Numbered from the stretch's first letter, positions 45,401 to 54,698 are shown. The stretch: DNA of 64,000 nt from Myxococcales bacterium (GCA_016712525.1 JADJQX010000008.1:434001-498000); one strand, 5' to 3'. A program made the numbers and translations. Notes: generated by a model not told the origin, from the letters alone.

Positions 45401-46765
45401 GTGAAGCGCGCTCGGGGCACGTTCGCCGTCGTCGCAGCCGCAGGTCTCCTCGCGTGCACGGCGCCGCCGAACGCCGTGGCGCGCGCGCCGAAGGTCGAGA
45501 CACGCGCCGAGCCCCACGTGTTCGACGACGACTTCGAGGCCGCGCGCGCAGAGGCCCGGCGCAGGCAGGTGCCGCTCTTCGTCGACGCGTGGGCGCCGTG
45601 GTGCCACACGTGCCTCGCCATGCGCGCGAACGTGCTCGCCGATTCTTCGCTCCGCGCCGAACGCCTCCCCGACGGGCGCACGCTGGGCGAGGCGTTCGTG
45701 TGGGCCTCGATCGACACGGAGAAGCCGAAAAACCAGGCCTTCGTCGCGAAGTCCCCGAACCGCTCCTGGCCGACGCTGTTCGTGCTCTCCCCCGACGGCG
45801 ATACCGCGCGGCTCGTATGGGGTGGCTCGGCCACGCGCGCGGAGCTCGTTTCGTTGCTGGTCGACGTGACCTCGTCCGGCGAGGGCTCGTTCGCACGAGC
45901 GACGAGGCTCGCCGCCCTCGGTCGAACGAAGGAGGCTCACGCCGCATACGAGGCCATCGCAGGGAACGACAGAGAGCCGCTCGTCGCGAGGGCGCGCGCG
46001 GTCGAGGGGATGGTCGGCCTCGCCGGCACGCCCCCGGAGGACGTGCTCACCCTCGCGCGCGCCGCGCTCGAATGGCTCCCTCGAGGCACGTCGCGCGCCG
46101 TCGTGCTCGCAGCCGCCCTCGAGGCCCTCGGCGAGACGAAGTCCAAAGACCCTCGCCTCCTCGCGCAGGCCCGGGCCGAAGCCAAGCCGAGCTGCGGAAC
46201 GGCCCCTTGCGCCGATCCCATGGCCGACGACGATCGGTCGAACCTCTACGAGGCCTTGTGCGCCTACGACGATGCCGTGGGCGACGCCCTTGCCAAGACC
46301 GACGACGCGGCGAAGTGGCTCGCCACGATCGAGGCGACGCGGGCGTCCGCCACGTCGGCCGAAGCTCGCCTGGCGACCGACGCGCATCTCCTCCTCGCGG
46401 CCGAAGCGGCCAAGCGGGTGGCTCGTGTGCTCCCTGCCCTCGAGGCCTCGGCGCGTGCCTTCCCCGCGGACGGGAACACGCACGCGAGGCTCGCGCGCGC
46501 CAAGGCCGCCCTCGGGGAGTGGGAGGCGGCCGTGAGCGAAGGTCGGCGTGCCCTTTCCCACCTCGAGGGACCGAGGCTCCTCCGTGTGGCGGGAGCCCTC
46601 GCCGACGCGCTCGAGAAGGTCGGGCGCCCCGCAGAGGCCCGAGAGGCCCTCGATCTCGCGCTCCGAAGGACCTCGACGCTCGCGCTCACGGAACGCCAGC
46701 GCGCCCTGGCCGACACCCTCACGCGGCGAAGGGACGCCCTCCGGCCCAGCCCGGCGGCGCCCTGA
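45401..46765 (+). CDS. thioredoxin-like protein with C-terminal TPR region
   Basis: Predicted 454 aa from GTG at 45401. A signal peptide with a possible lipobox (GLLACTAPP) leads to a thioredoxin fold: FVDAWAPWCHTCLAMRANVL (active site WCHTC) and SWPTLFVLSPDG with the cis-Pro. The remaining 290 residues are Ala-rich helices spaced like tetratricopeptide repeats (for example ALGEWEAAVSEGRRAL). This layout fits DsbD-gamma-like or thioredoxin-7-type proteins that bind a partner through TPRs. It is predicted to face the periplasm. Confidence 0.75.
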   Translation: MKRARGTFAVVAAAGLLACTAPPNAVARAPKVETRAEPHVFDDDFEAARAEARRRQVPLFVDAWAPWCHTCLAMRANVLADSSLRAERLPDGRTLGEAFVWASIDTEKPKNQAFVAKSPNRSWPTLFVLSPDGDTARLVWGGSATRAELVSLLVDVTSSGEGSFARATRLAALGRTKEAHAAYEAIAGNDREPLVARARAVEGMVGLAGTPPEDVLTLARAALEWLPRGTSRAVVLAAALEALGETKSKDPRLLAQARAEAKPSCGTAPCADPMADDDRSNLYEALCAYDDAVGDALAKTDDAAKWLATIEATRASATSAEARLATDAHLLLAAEAAKRVARVLPALEASARAFPADGNTHARLARAKAALGEWEAAVSEGRRALSHLEGPRLLRVAGALADALEKVGRPAEAREALDLALRRTSTLALTERQRALADTLTRRRDALRPSPAAP

Positions 46766-46812
46766 CGATCTCTGGGGTAGCCTAGTGACGTGAGCACGGT
46801 ACGCTGAAGGGC

Positions 46813-47319
46813 ATGCCGTACGCTGCCCTCGCCACGGTCACGGTCGCGCTCGTCGTGTTGGCGTTGGGTGGGCTCGCCGCGCGCAGAGCTCGCCGCGGAC
46901 GACACCGTGGCCTCCCTCGGCGCCCCATCGCGGCGAAGCGCCTGCCCCGAGGGACGGGCACCGTCGAGATCGGCGACGGGCTCTTCGAACGCGCGCGCCT
47001 CGACGACGTGCCGCACCCCACCGCAGGGATCACGGCGTCCCCCCCCAGGGGCTTCTCACGCGTGCCCGCAGGGCCTCACGTCGTTCGCCTTACGAGCGAC
47101 GAAAAACCGAACGAATTCGAAGAGATCAACATCACCGTCGTCGCGGGAGAGCGCGTCGTGATCGGGCTCGATCGCACACGCTCCCCGGCCGTCGTCGCGC
47201 GCGAGCCGGAGCCCGCCGCGTTCGATGCATCGTACATTCATTACCCGACGTGGGCGCGAGGTGTCGGGCTCACGATCCTCGACCGAGCCGTGCGCGCGCG
47301 CGATCCTCAAGGCGCTTGA
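46813..47319 (+). CDS. membrane-anchored protein with PEGA-like segment
   Basis: Predicted 168 aa. A single N-terminal membrane helix (ALATVTVALVVLALGGLAAR) is followed by a basic stretch. A domain near 75-115 (GFSRVPAGPHVVRLTSDEKP, FEEINITVVAGERVVIGLD) has the Pro-Ala-Gly-x-His pattern of PEGA domains. The last 50 bases overlap the 3' end of the convergent Ser/Thr kinase gene. No function can be given. Confidence 0.55.
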   Translation: MPYAALATVTVALVVLALGGLAARRARRGRHRGLPRRPIAAKRLPRGTGTVEIGDGLFERARLDDVPHPTAGITASPPRGFSRVPAGPHVVRLTSDEKPNEFEEINITVVAGERVVIGLDRTRSPAVVAREPEPAAFDASYIHYPTWARGVGLTILDRAVRARDPQGA

Positions 47320-49240
47320 TGTCCTCTTTGGTGCTCCAGGCGACGAGCACCACGGCGAGCAGCGAGAGGTTCGCCCCGGCCTGCACGAAAAACCGAAGGC
47401 CGGGGAACTTGGCCGACGCGAAGAACGCCGCGAGGTACGCGAGCGACGCGAACACGAACCGAACCTCGGTCGTGACGGCAAGCATGACGGTGAGGAGCGA
47501 CCAGAGCGCGAGGACGAGCGCCACGTGGAAGTGCAGCGGGAGACCGAGCAAGAGCGCGCCGGGCACGGCGAGCACCTGGGAGGCGTACCCCACGAGCAGC
47601 GTGTAGGCCATCGCCTTGTTGATGTGGGTCTTCCGGAGCGAGTCGCGCGCCCACACGACGAACGCCGCGCACATGACGGTGAGCCCCGTCGTGCGGAGGA
47701 GCAGCACGTCGACCGCGGGCTCGGCCTCGTGGAGCACCGCGAGCCCGAGCGGCCCTACGACGCCGATCACGCCGAACACGATCGCCACGAAGAGCCGCGT
47801 CCGCCGGCCGACGTTGGGATCGTATTGCTCCTCGAGCTTGTCGAGCTTCTCGAGGCGCCGCTTCTCTTCTTCGCGAGCCTTCATCGCGGCCTCGACGCGC
47901 GAGACGAGCTCCTCGGGGGGCTCGGGCATCTCGGCCAAGATGGAGTGCGCGGCCTCGGCCGAGCCGGCCTCGAGCTCGTAGCCGATCATGCGTACGGACA
48001 CGGCGTGGAGACCGTCGCGTGCGTCGGTGTTGTCGGGCCACGAGCGCAGGGCCTCGAGGAAGCCGAAGCGCGCCGCGCCGAACAGGTTGTAGACGAGCTG
48101 CCGCTCGGGAGGCGTAGGCGAGGCGAGCGCGTTCAAGAGCTCGCGGCTCTTCTCTTCGGCGAGCGCCGTGAGCGCGCTCGAGCCGCGATGGGTGAGAAAA
48201 TCCAAGATCGCGTTCCGGAGGTCGGCGACGTTCGCGTATCTATCTTCCTTTTTTCGCGCCATCGCGCGCAGGCACACCTGCTCGAGCTCCTTGGGCACGT
48301 CGCCCGGAAACTCGGGCGAGGAGCGCACGATGTGCTGCATCATCTCGACGAACGAGCGCCCGTCGTGCGGCGGTTTTCCAGCGACGATCTCGTAGAGCGT
48401 CGCGCCCACGAGGTAGACATCGGTGCGCTCGTCGATACGCGGAGGGGACTCGCCGAGCATCTCGGGCGCCATGTAGCAAGGCGTCCCCGCGGGCTCGGTG
48501 GCGTCGCGCGCGAGCGGGAGGCGACCCGAGCCGTCGTCGACGAGGCTCACGGCGATGCCCCAATCGAGCAGGTAGACCTCGCCGAGCTCGCCGACCATGA
48601 CGTTCTCGGGCTTCACGTCGCGGTGAACGATGCCGACCTGGTGGGCGCGGCTCAGGGCGAGCGTGACCTGCACGAGCACCCGCAGGTGCCACTCGAGCAG
48701 ATCGACCACGCCGTGTTTCTCTTTGACCAGGGACGGCTCGGCGAGGAGGGCGTCCCACGAGGTGCCCTCGACCTTCCGCATCACGATGTGAGGTCGACCG
48801 GCGTCGTCGGTGCCGAGATCGTAAATGGGGATGACGTTCGGGTGCTCGAGCCGGCCCGTGAGCCACGCCTCGCGGAGGAGCCGCATCGCCGCGTCGCCGC
48901 CGGATTTCCGCCCTCCGCCGGCCTCGCCCGCGTCGCGTAGGGTCTTGACGGCCACGAGCCTGCCGAGGGCCGACTGCTCCGCCATGCGCACGATGCCCAT
49001 GCCGCCCTCGCCGAGGGTCGACTTGAGGACGAACCCTGGGAGGGTGCCCGCGCCAGGCTCCGCTCTGTGCAGGCCCGCCCGCGCGCGCTCGTCGGCCGAG
49101 GCGTGCCGAGACCGAGGCTCGATGGTGGAGCGAGGACGATCGACGAAGGTCGCGCCGAGGTCGCGAAGGAGCGGGAGCGTCGCGAGGTGCTCGGCGGCGT
49201 CGTCGGGAGACAGGGTGTCGTCGAGCTCGAGGCTCTTCAC
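47270..49240 (-). CDS. Ser/Thr protein kinase with C-terminal multi-pass membrane domain
   Basis: About 656 aa from GTG at 49240. The kinase domain (about 68-350) keeps all catalytic parts: LGEGGMGIV loop, Lys99 in VAVKTL, HRDVKPEN (206-213), and DWG (226-228) in place of DFG. APE is present in CYMAPEMLGE. A coiled region (ARKKEEDR..., AMKAREEEKRRLEKLDKLEE) leads to about six membrane helices (about 485-630). Many myxobacterial kinases have only one. The catalytic part is cytoplasmic and the membrane part may sense or anchor. It converges with, and overlaps, the PEGA-like gene. Confidence 0.9.
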   Translation of the reverse strand: MKSLELDDTLSPDDAAEHLATLPLLRDLGATFVDRPRSTIEPRSRHASADERARAGLHRAEPGAGTLPGFVLKSTLGEGGMGIVRMAEQSALGRLVAVKTLRDAGEAGGGRKSGGDAAMRLLREAWLTGRLEHPNVIPIYDLGTDDAGRPHIVMRKVEGTSWDALLAEPSLVKEKHGVVDLLEWHLRVLVQVTLALSRAHQVGIVHRDVKPENVMVGELGEVYLLDWGIAVSLVDDGSGRLPLARDATEPAGTPCYMAPEMLGESPPRIDERTDVYLVGATLYEIVAGKPPHDGRSFVEMMQHIVRSSPEFPGDVPKELEQVCLRAMARKKEDRYANVADLRNAILDFLTHRGSSALTALAEEKSRELLNALASPTPPERQLVYNLFGAARFGFLEALRSWPDNTDARDGLHAVSVRMIGYELEAGSAEAAHSILAEMPEPPEELVSRVEAAMKAREEEKRRLEKLDKLEEQYDPNVGRRTRLFVAIVFGVIGVVGPLGLAVLHEAEPAVDVLLLRTTGLTVMCAAFVVWARDSLRKTHINKAMAYTLLVGYASQVLAVPGALLLGLPLHFHVALVLALWSLLTVMLAVTTEVRFVFASLAYLAAFFASAKFPGLRFFVQAGANLSLLAVVLVAWSTKEDIKRLEDRARARLGRGS

Positions 49241-49300
49241 GAAGGCAGAATGCGCGCTCTGCCCCTTTTTTGGAAGCCTTCGGCCAGGTATTTGGGGCGC

Positions 49301-50947
49301 ATGCGCTCCAAGAAGCCACTCCGCCTCCCGCCGTGGGCGCACGCTCTCCTCGCCCTCGTGGCCCTCGTGACGGCGCTCGCGGCGCGACCGCCTTCGGCGA
49401 TGGCGCAGCTCAAGGTCCCCACGCCCGCGCCGTCGGCATCGGCGAAGGCCGCGAACCCTGCCGACGACGACGAGGCGGTCGCGTTCGACTCGCCTCGCGC
49501 CAGCATGACCCGGTACCTCGCGGCCGCGAACGAGGGGCGCTTCGTGGAGGCCGCGGCCTACCTCGAGCTCTCCAAGGCCGACGCCCCGAAAGGCCCCGAG
49601 CTCGCGCGCATGCTCGACATCGTGCTCGCGCGAAAGCTCTGGCTCGACCCGGGCCAGCTGTCGCCCCACGCCGCCGGCAAGAAGGACGACGGCCTCCCCG
49701 CGAACGTCGACGAGATCGGGCGGATCCGCACCAAGGACGGGAAGCTCGTCCCCATCCGCATCGTGCGCAAAGAGGCGCGATCGGGCGACGAAGAGCCAAG
49801 GTGGGTATTTTCCGCACAGACGGTCTCGTTGATCGACGGCCTCTACGACGAGCTCGGCGAGCGCTGGGCGCGCAGCAAGCTCTCTCCGTTCTTCTTTCGC
49901 GAGCTGCCGGGCTCGTTCCTCGTGTGGCACGCAGGCGCGCTCGTGCTGCTCGTCCTGCTCTCGGCGCTCGTCGCGCGGCCGCTCGGGTTCGTCGCGATCG
50001 GCGTCGCGGGCTACATGGCGAAGAGGGCGCGGCTCGCGTGGAGCCCCGAGCTCCGCCAGGGAATGAAGGGGCCGGCCCGGCTCGCGTGCGCCCTGCCCGT
50101 CATCTACGGGGGCACGCGCTTCTTCGGCCTCTACCAGCCCGCCGACGCGCTCGTCATGCGAGGGCTCCGGGCCGCGGCCCTCGTCGCGCTCTTCTGGTTC
50201 TTCTTGCGCGTGGTCGCGTCCTTCGGGGGCAGCGTGCTCGAGAGCGACTGGGGCCGAAACCGCCCTTCGCTCCGCGGCTTCTCGACGTTCTCCCTCAAGG
50301 TCGGGAAGTTCGTCGTGTGGGTGCTCGGCGCGGTGACCGTGCTCGGCGAGCTCGGTTACCCCGTCGGCAGCATCATCACCGGCCTCGGCATCGGGAGCAT
50401 CGCGATCGCGCTCGCCGCCCAGAAGACGATCGAGCACCTCTTCGGCTCGATCTCGATCTTGGTCGATCAGCCCTTCCGCGTCGGAGACACGATCCGCGTG
50501 GACGGCATCGAGGGCACCGTCGAGACGGTGGGCCTCCGCTCGACCCGCATTCGTACGGCCGATCGCTCGCTCGTCGTGATCCCGAACGGGAAGCTCGCCG
50601 ACATGCGCATCGAGTCTCTCTCGGCGCGCGACCGGACACGCTTCGTGTGCAAGCTCCGCATCACGCAGGGCGCGAGCGAGGCCACGCTCGCACGGTTCGT
50701 CGCGCTGCTCGACGCGCGCATCCCCGAGCACCCGAAGGTGCGCCGCGAGGACGTCCGCGTGAGGATCTCGTCGATCTCGGACGGGGTCGTCGAGGTGGAC
50801 GCGGGGTGCAGCCTCGAGACGACCAAGCTCACCGAGCTGGTCGACGCGCGCCAAGAGCTCTTCTTCGTGTGCCTTCGCACGGCGAACGAGGTGGGCGTGG
50901 CGCTCGCGGGCCCGCGCGAGGCCCCGGCCGCCCCGCTCCCCGGGTGA
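49301..50947 (+). CDS. MscS-family mechanosensitive ion channel
   Basis: About 548 aa from ATG at 49301. A cleavable signal (WAHALLALVALVTALAARPP) precedes an N-terminal periplasmic domain of about 150 residues. Four or so membrane helices follow. The pore helix reads VGSIITGLGIGSIAIALAAQKTIEHLFGSI, the Gly/Ala-rich pattern of MscS TM3. The beta domain that comes next starts DQPFRVGDTIRVDGIEGTVE and GLRSTRIRTADRSLVVIPNG. It should open on membrane tension to relieve osmotic stress. It is divergent from the kinase gene (60 bases between). Confidence 0.9.
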   Translation: MRSKKPLRLPPWAHALLALVALVTALAARPPSAMAQLKVPTPAPSASAKAANPADDDEAVAFDSPRASMTRYLAAANEGRFVEAAAYLELSKADAPKGPELARMLDIVLARKLWLDPGQLSPHAAGKKDDGLPANVDEIGRIRTKDGKLVPIRIVRKEARSGDEEPRWVFSAQTVSLIDGLYDELGERWARSKLSPFFFRELPGSFLVWHAGALVLLVLLSALVARPLGFVAIGVAGYMAKRARLAWSPELRQGMKGPARLACALPVIYGGTRFFGLYQPADALVMRGLRAAALVALFWFFLRVVASFGGSVLESDWGRNRPSLRGFSTFSLKVGKFVVWVLGAVTVLGELGYPVGSIITGLGIGSIAIALAAQKTIEHLFGSISILVDQPFRVGDTIRVDGIEGTVETVGLRSTRIRTADRSLVVIPNGKLADMRIESLSARDRTRFVCKLRITQGASEATLARFVALLDARIPEHPKVRREDVRVRISSISDGVVEVDAGCSLETTKLTELVDARQELFFVCLRTANEVGVALAGPREAPAAPLPG

Positions 50948-51086
50948 GCGCCTGGATCACGCGGGGATCGCCGCCGTCCCCGGCATGGACGAGGGTGGAT
51001 CCATGATGTGGAAAGTCAGGAAAATTCCGCGCCTCTTGCAGCACGAATTCCGATGTAGGCGCATGTCGCCTCGGCGATTCGGCGGC

Positions 51087-51101
51087 GGCACGTCCGTTGC
51101 T
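51087..51101 (+). promoter_or_regulatory. sigma-54 promoter (-24/-12) of the VWA lipoprotein gene
   Basis: CGGCACGTCCGTTGCT (from 51086) fits the TGGCACG-N4-TTGCW consensus with GG (51087-51088) and GC (51099-51100) exactly ten bases apart. A start of transcription near 51113 would leave a leader of about 60 bases. Confidence 0.65.
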
Positions 51102-51173
51102 TGGTGGAGGGTGTGATGGGTGCACGCGGCCGGGAGTGGCTGCGGCCGTAACGCGAAGAGGAGTCGGAGGAAC

Positions 51174-52334
51174 ATGAGCTCGAAGCGCTTGACTGGTCTC
51201 GTGGGCTCGCTCGCAGCGTGTGCGATCGTCGTCGCGTGCGGAGGCGGAGGAACCGAGGACCCAGGCGCGTTCCCGACCGGAACCGGCGACGGCAACGGCA
51301 ACGGCACGGGGACCGGCAACGGCAACGGCACGGGGACCGGCAACGGCCCCTTCGGCGGCCCGACGCAGCCCGGCGGCGGCAACGTCAACGCGGAGTGCGC
51401 GTCGGTCAAGGCGCAGGCCGACAAGCTCCCCCTCGAGATGATCGTGGTGCTCGATAAGTCGGGCAGCATGTGCGAGTACACGCAGAACACGAACCCGCGC
51501 GACTGCAACAACACGTCGTCGAAGTGGAAGGTCGTGACGAAGGCGCTCGAGACGTTCTTCCGCAGCTTCGAGTCGGCCGAGATCACCGTGTCGCTCATCG
51601 CCTTCCCCAACGGGAACGAGTGCAGCGCGGCCACCTACCAGACGCCCATCGAGCGCCAGAAGCTCCCGCTCGGCGCCGACGCCCTCGTGGCGAAGATGAA
51701 CGGCCTCTCCCCGAACGGCTCGACGCCGACGACCCCGGCCGCCCAAGGCGCGGTCGCGTACGCGAAGACGGTCGACGCCGCCCTCGCGGGCAAGGGCAAG
51801 ACCGTGATCGTGTTCGCCACCGACGGCCTCCCCCAAGACTGCAACGGCAACACGATCGCCGCCGCCGGCAACGCCGTGGCCACCGTGTCGTCGACGATCA
51901 AATCGTACGTCATCGGCGTCGGCAACCTGCTCACCCCCCTGAACGAGCTCGCCGTGAAGGGTGGGACCACGAAGGCCATCCTCGTGAGCACCGCCAACAC
52001 GACCCAGGCGAGCACCGACCTCACCACCGCGCTCTCGGCCATCCGCGGCGAGTCGCTCGCGTGCGAGTACGCCATGCCGGCCGCGCCCCAAGGGCAGACG
52101 CTCGACATCAACAAGGTCAACGTGCAGTTCACGCTCGAGGGTGGCCAGCCCGAGACGCTGCCCTACAGCGCCGACTGCTCCAACATGAAGGGCTGGCGCT
52201 ACGACAACGCCCAGGCCCCGACCAAGATCACGCTCTGCCAAAACGCGTGCGACAACGTGAAGGCCGTGGCAGGCACCAAAGCGAAGCTCGACGTCGTGCT
52301 CGGCTGCAAGACCGAGGGCGGCACGCCGCGCTGA
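51174..52334 (+). CDS. von Willebrand factor A-domain lipoprotein
   Basis: About 386 aa from ATG at 51174, preceded by a near-perfect GGAGG three bases upstream. The lipobox is VACGGGG. A Gly/Asn/Thr linker built of repeats (GTGDGNGNGTGTGNG) follows. The VWA domain begins LEMIVVLDKSGSMCEYT, so the MIDAS DxSGS is intact, with Thr in the next part and IVFATDGLPQDC as the distal Asp. Extra Cys pairs lie near the end. It probably binds a ligand or assembles a surface complex on the cell exterior. A sigma-54 promoter lies ahead of it. Confidence 0.85.
   Translation: MSSKRLTGLVGSLAACAIVVACGGGGTEDPGAFPTGTGDGNGNGTGTGNGNGTGTGNGPFGGPTQPGGGNVNAECASVKAQADKLPLEMIVVLDKSGSMCEYTQNTNPRDCNNTSSKWKVVTKALETFFRSFESAEITVSLIAFPNGNECSAATYQTPIERQKLPLGADALVAKMNGLSPNGSTPTTPAAQGAVAYAKTVDAALAGKGKTVIVFATDGLPQDCNGNTIAAAGNAVATVSSTIKSYVIGVGNLLTPLNELAVKGGTTKAILVSTANTTQASTDLTTALSAIRGESLACEYAMPAAPQGQTLDINKVNVQFTLEGGQPETLPYSADCSNMKGWRYDNAQAPTKITLCQNACDNVKAVAGTKAKLDVVLGCKTEGGTPR
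51291..51350. repeat. 24-base tandem repeat in VWA linker
   Basis: A 24-base unit coding for GNGNGTGT occurs twice in tandem plus a part copy, in frame. Change in copy number would alter linker length by eight residues. Confidence 0.75.
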
Positions 52335-52404
52335 AGCTCTCGCGCGGGGCCCTCCCACGTCGCCCCCCTTCGGCGGGCGTTTCGGGGTAGGATCCTGCGC
52401 GACG

Positions 52405-54396
52405 ATGACCTTTCCCTCGCAGCCGGCCCGCGGACCGTCCGCCGAAGAAACGGCGTGGCAGGGCATGACCCTCGAGGGCTCCGCGTTCGGGCAGATTCGC
52501 CTCGACGTCCTCGTGGCCGTGCGCCGCGGAGAGGCCGTGTACCGTGGGCTCGCGATCGACTCGGGCGCGCCGATCGAGGTTCGGCTCTCGCTCGCGCACG
52601 CTGGAGACGAGGCCTTCCTCGCGCGGCACGCGGACGACGCCCGTGCGCTCGCCGAGCTTGCACACACGACCCCACATCTGGTTCAGGTCGTCGCGTCGGG
52701 CACCGCCGTGGGCCCATCGGGCAAGCTCACCGCGTTCGTCGCCACCGAGTCGCTCGGCGGTCGTACCCTCCGCGCCCAGCTCGATGCTCGCGCAAAAGGC
52801 GGAGCATCGCTCGCCGAAGGCCTCGTCATCTTCGGGCCCGTCGTCACGGCGCTCGGAGCCCTCCACGCGAGAGGGCTCTCGCACGGGGCGTTCTCTCCGG
52901 CGTCGATCGTCTTCGCGGAGATCTCCGGTCGCTCGGTCACCAAGGTGGTCGATGTCACGCTGGGCGCTTCGGGCGGGACGGAGCCCGAGCCTCGCCTCGA
53001 GGGCGCCGAGCTCTTCTACGCGGCCCCGGAGCACTTCAAGCGGACCTACGGGAGCACCGGCCCCGCGACCGACGTGTTCGCCCTCGCGCTGGTGCTCGTC
53101 GAGCATCTCTCCGGAGAGCGCGCGCTCCGTTCGTCCGACCCGACGGACCTCTACCTCGAGGTGACGAGCCTCCAGAAACGCCCTACCCCGAAGGCCCGGG
53201 GCGTGTCCGTGAGCGACGCGGTCGAGGCCGTGTTCGGGCGCGCGCTCGCCGTGGATCCGAAGAAACGCTACGACGACGTCCCCAAGTTCTGGGAGGCGCT
53301 CAACGCCGCGGCGGAAGACCGGCAGAGCCCGGTGTCCCTCGCGCCGAAGCCCCTCACGTCGGGCGAGGCCGCGCTCGCGCGGCGAGGGGAGCGCGCCGAG
53401 AAGGCCACGCGTCGCACTCTCGCGCTCCTCGCGATCGCCGCCACGTTCTTGGCGGGAATGGGCGGCAGCCTCTACGTGCGCTCGAAGCGCGCCAAAGAGG
53501 CAGCGCCCATCACCACGGCGTCCTCGCCCGTCGCTTCCGCCACGGGGGCAACGGGCGGCGTCGACGCGGCCCCTTCGCCCGCCCAGCTCGCCTCACCCGA
53601 AGCCGCGGCCTCGGCGGTCGGCGCACAAGAGTCCCCGGACGCATCCCCCACCGACGGCGGCGCCCCGGCCGAAGGCGCGATGATCCGCGTCCCGCCCTCG
53701 GCGTTCCCCATGGGCTCGGACCACGAGTCGCGCGCCGAGAAGCCCATGCATCGCGTGGTCCTCTCCAAGGCCTTCTTCATCGACGCGCTCGAGGTCACGG
53801 CAGGCGCCTACGCGGCTTGCGTCGCGAAGGGAGCATGCACGCCGCCGATCGTGCACTTCGGCGCGGGCAGCGACCCTCTCCAGAAGGGGTGCAACACGAG
53901 CCCCGAGCGCGCACGCCACCCGGCCAACTGCGTCGATCAAATCCAGGCGGGCAAGTACTGCGCGTTCGCCGGAAAGCGCCTCCCCACCGAGGCCGAGTGG
54001 GAGCTCGCCGCGCGTGGCACCGACGGCCGCGACTACCCCTGGGGAGACGCGCCGCCCAAGTCGTGTGCGCAGGGCATCCTGCGTGGGCTCACCGGCGGCT
54101 GCGAGAAGAAGCTCGAGACGTTCGAGGTCGGCCTCACCCCCGAAGGAAGGAGCCCGTTCGGTGCCTGGGACATGTCGGGAAATGTGTGGGAATGGGTCGC
54201 CGACGGGTTCGCGGACTATCCGGCGACGGAGGTGAAAGACCCGTTCGTCGCGCCGGGCACCGGACCCGACGCCAAGGGTGTCCTCCGGGGCGGCTCGTTC
54301 GACTACGCGACGACCGTGGCCAAGACGAGCTCGCGGCTCGGGTTGCTCCGCACGGCGGGCCACGTGAGCACCGGCTTCCGCTGCGCGAAGGACTGA
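52405..54396 (+). CDS. pseudokinase fused to a FGE-sulfatase (formylglycine enzyme-like) domain
   Basis: Predicted 663 aa. Residues ~30-310 follow the kinase fold, but the catalytic loop is HGAFSPAS where HRDxKPxN is expected, and VVDVTLG replaces the DFG block. The VAIK Lys is not recognisable. A membrane helix at about 335-356 (LALLAIAATFLAGMGGSLYV) is followed by an Ala/Ser/Pro linker and an FGE-sulfatase domain: VPPSAFPMGSDHESRAEKP, RLPTEAEWELAARGTDGRDYPWG and GAWDMSGNVWEWVADG, RGGSF. These FGE domains are common in kinase fusions of myxobacteria. The kinase half likely binds rather than phosphorylates. The FGE half faces the periplasm. Confidence 0.85.
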   Translation: MTFPSQPARGPSAEETAWQGMTLEGSAFGQIRLDVLVAVRRGEAVYRGLAIDSGAPIEVRLSLAHAGDEAFLARHADDARALAELAHTTPHLVQVVASGTAVGPSGKLTAFVATESLGGRTLRAQLDARAKGGASLAEGLVIFGPVVTALGALHARGLSHGAFSPASIVFAEISGRSVTKVVDVTLGASGGTEPEPRLEGAELFYAAPEHFKRTYGSTGPATDVFALALVLVEHLSGERALRSSDPTDLYLEVTSLQKRPTPKARGVSVSDAVEAVFGRALAVDPKKRYDDVPKFWEALNAAAEDRQSPVSLAPKPLTSGEAALARRGERAEKATRRTLALLAIAATFLAGMGGSLYVRSKRAKEAAPITTASSPVASATGATGGVDAAPSPAQLASPEAAASAVGAQESPDASPTDGGAPAEGAMIRVPPSAFPMGSDHESRAEKPMHRVVLSKAFFIDALEVTAGAYAACVAKGACTPPIVHFGAGSDPLQKGCNTSPERARHPANCVDQIQAGKYCAFAGKRLPTEAEWELAARGTDGRDYPWGDAPPKSCAQGILRGLTGGCEKKLETFEVGLTPEGRSPFGAWDMSGNVWEWVADGFADYPATEVKDPFVAPGTGPDAKGVLRGGSFDYATTVAKTSSRLGLLRTAGHVSTGFRCAKD

Positions 54397-54409
54397 GCTC
54401 CGCCGCGCG

Positions 54410-54610
54410 CTACTCCTTCATGCGGGTCGAGCGGTAGAAGAGCGCCGCGCCGACGACCCACACCGGGACCGACATGATCGCGATCCCCGTGTAGAGCTTG
54501 CTCGTGCGCAGCTCGGGTCCGGTCATCACGAGGGTGGCGCCGCCCATCAGGAACGGGAACACGAAGAAGAGACCTGCGAGCACGCGCGCCGTGAACCTGT
54601 CTGTGAGCAC
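54410..54610 (-). CDS. small two-helix membrane protein
   Basis: 66 aa from GTG at 54610. Two hydrophobic segments are visible (VLAGLFFVFPFLMGGATLVM and LYTGIAIMSVPVWVVGAALFY) and the tail is RSTRMKE. The gene lies in the gap between two plus-strand genes. Function unknown; the clear membrane pattern supports it as real. Confidence 0.55.
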   Translation of the reverse strand: MLTDRFTARVLAGLFFVFPFLMGGATLVMTGPELRTSKLYTGIAIMSVPVWVVGAALFYRSTRMKE

Positions 54611-54698
54611 GGGCGGACCCTAGCAGCCTCCAGCCATTCGCGCATGGGCCCACGAGGCAGGGCGGTTCCGGACGAAGAACGCCGGCGCTCGCCCTAAA

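Noticed and set aside
51291..51350. Phase-variation repeat in the VWA gene
   Set aside because: The unit is 24 bases, a multiple of three, with barely more than two copies, so slippage would not switch the frame.
54619..54630. CTAGCAGCCT, matching the first ten bases of the repeat-element end
   Set aside because: No further match to the element body and no opposite end nearby. A chance match or a tiny remnant cannot be told apart.
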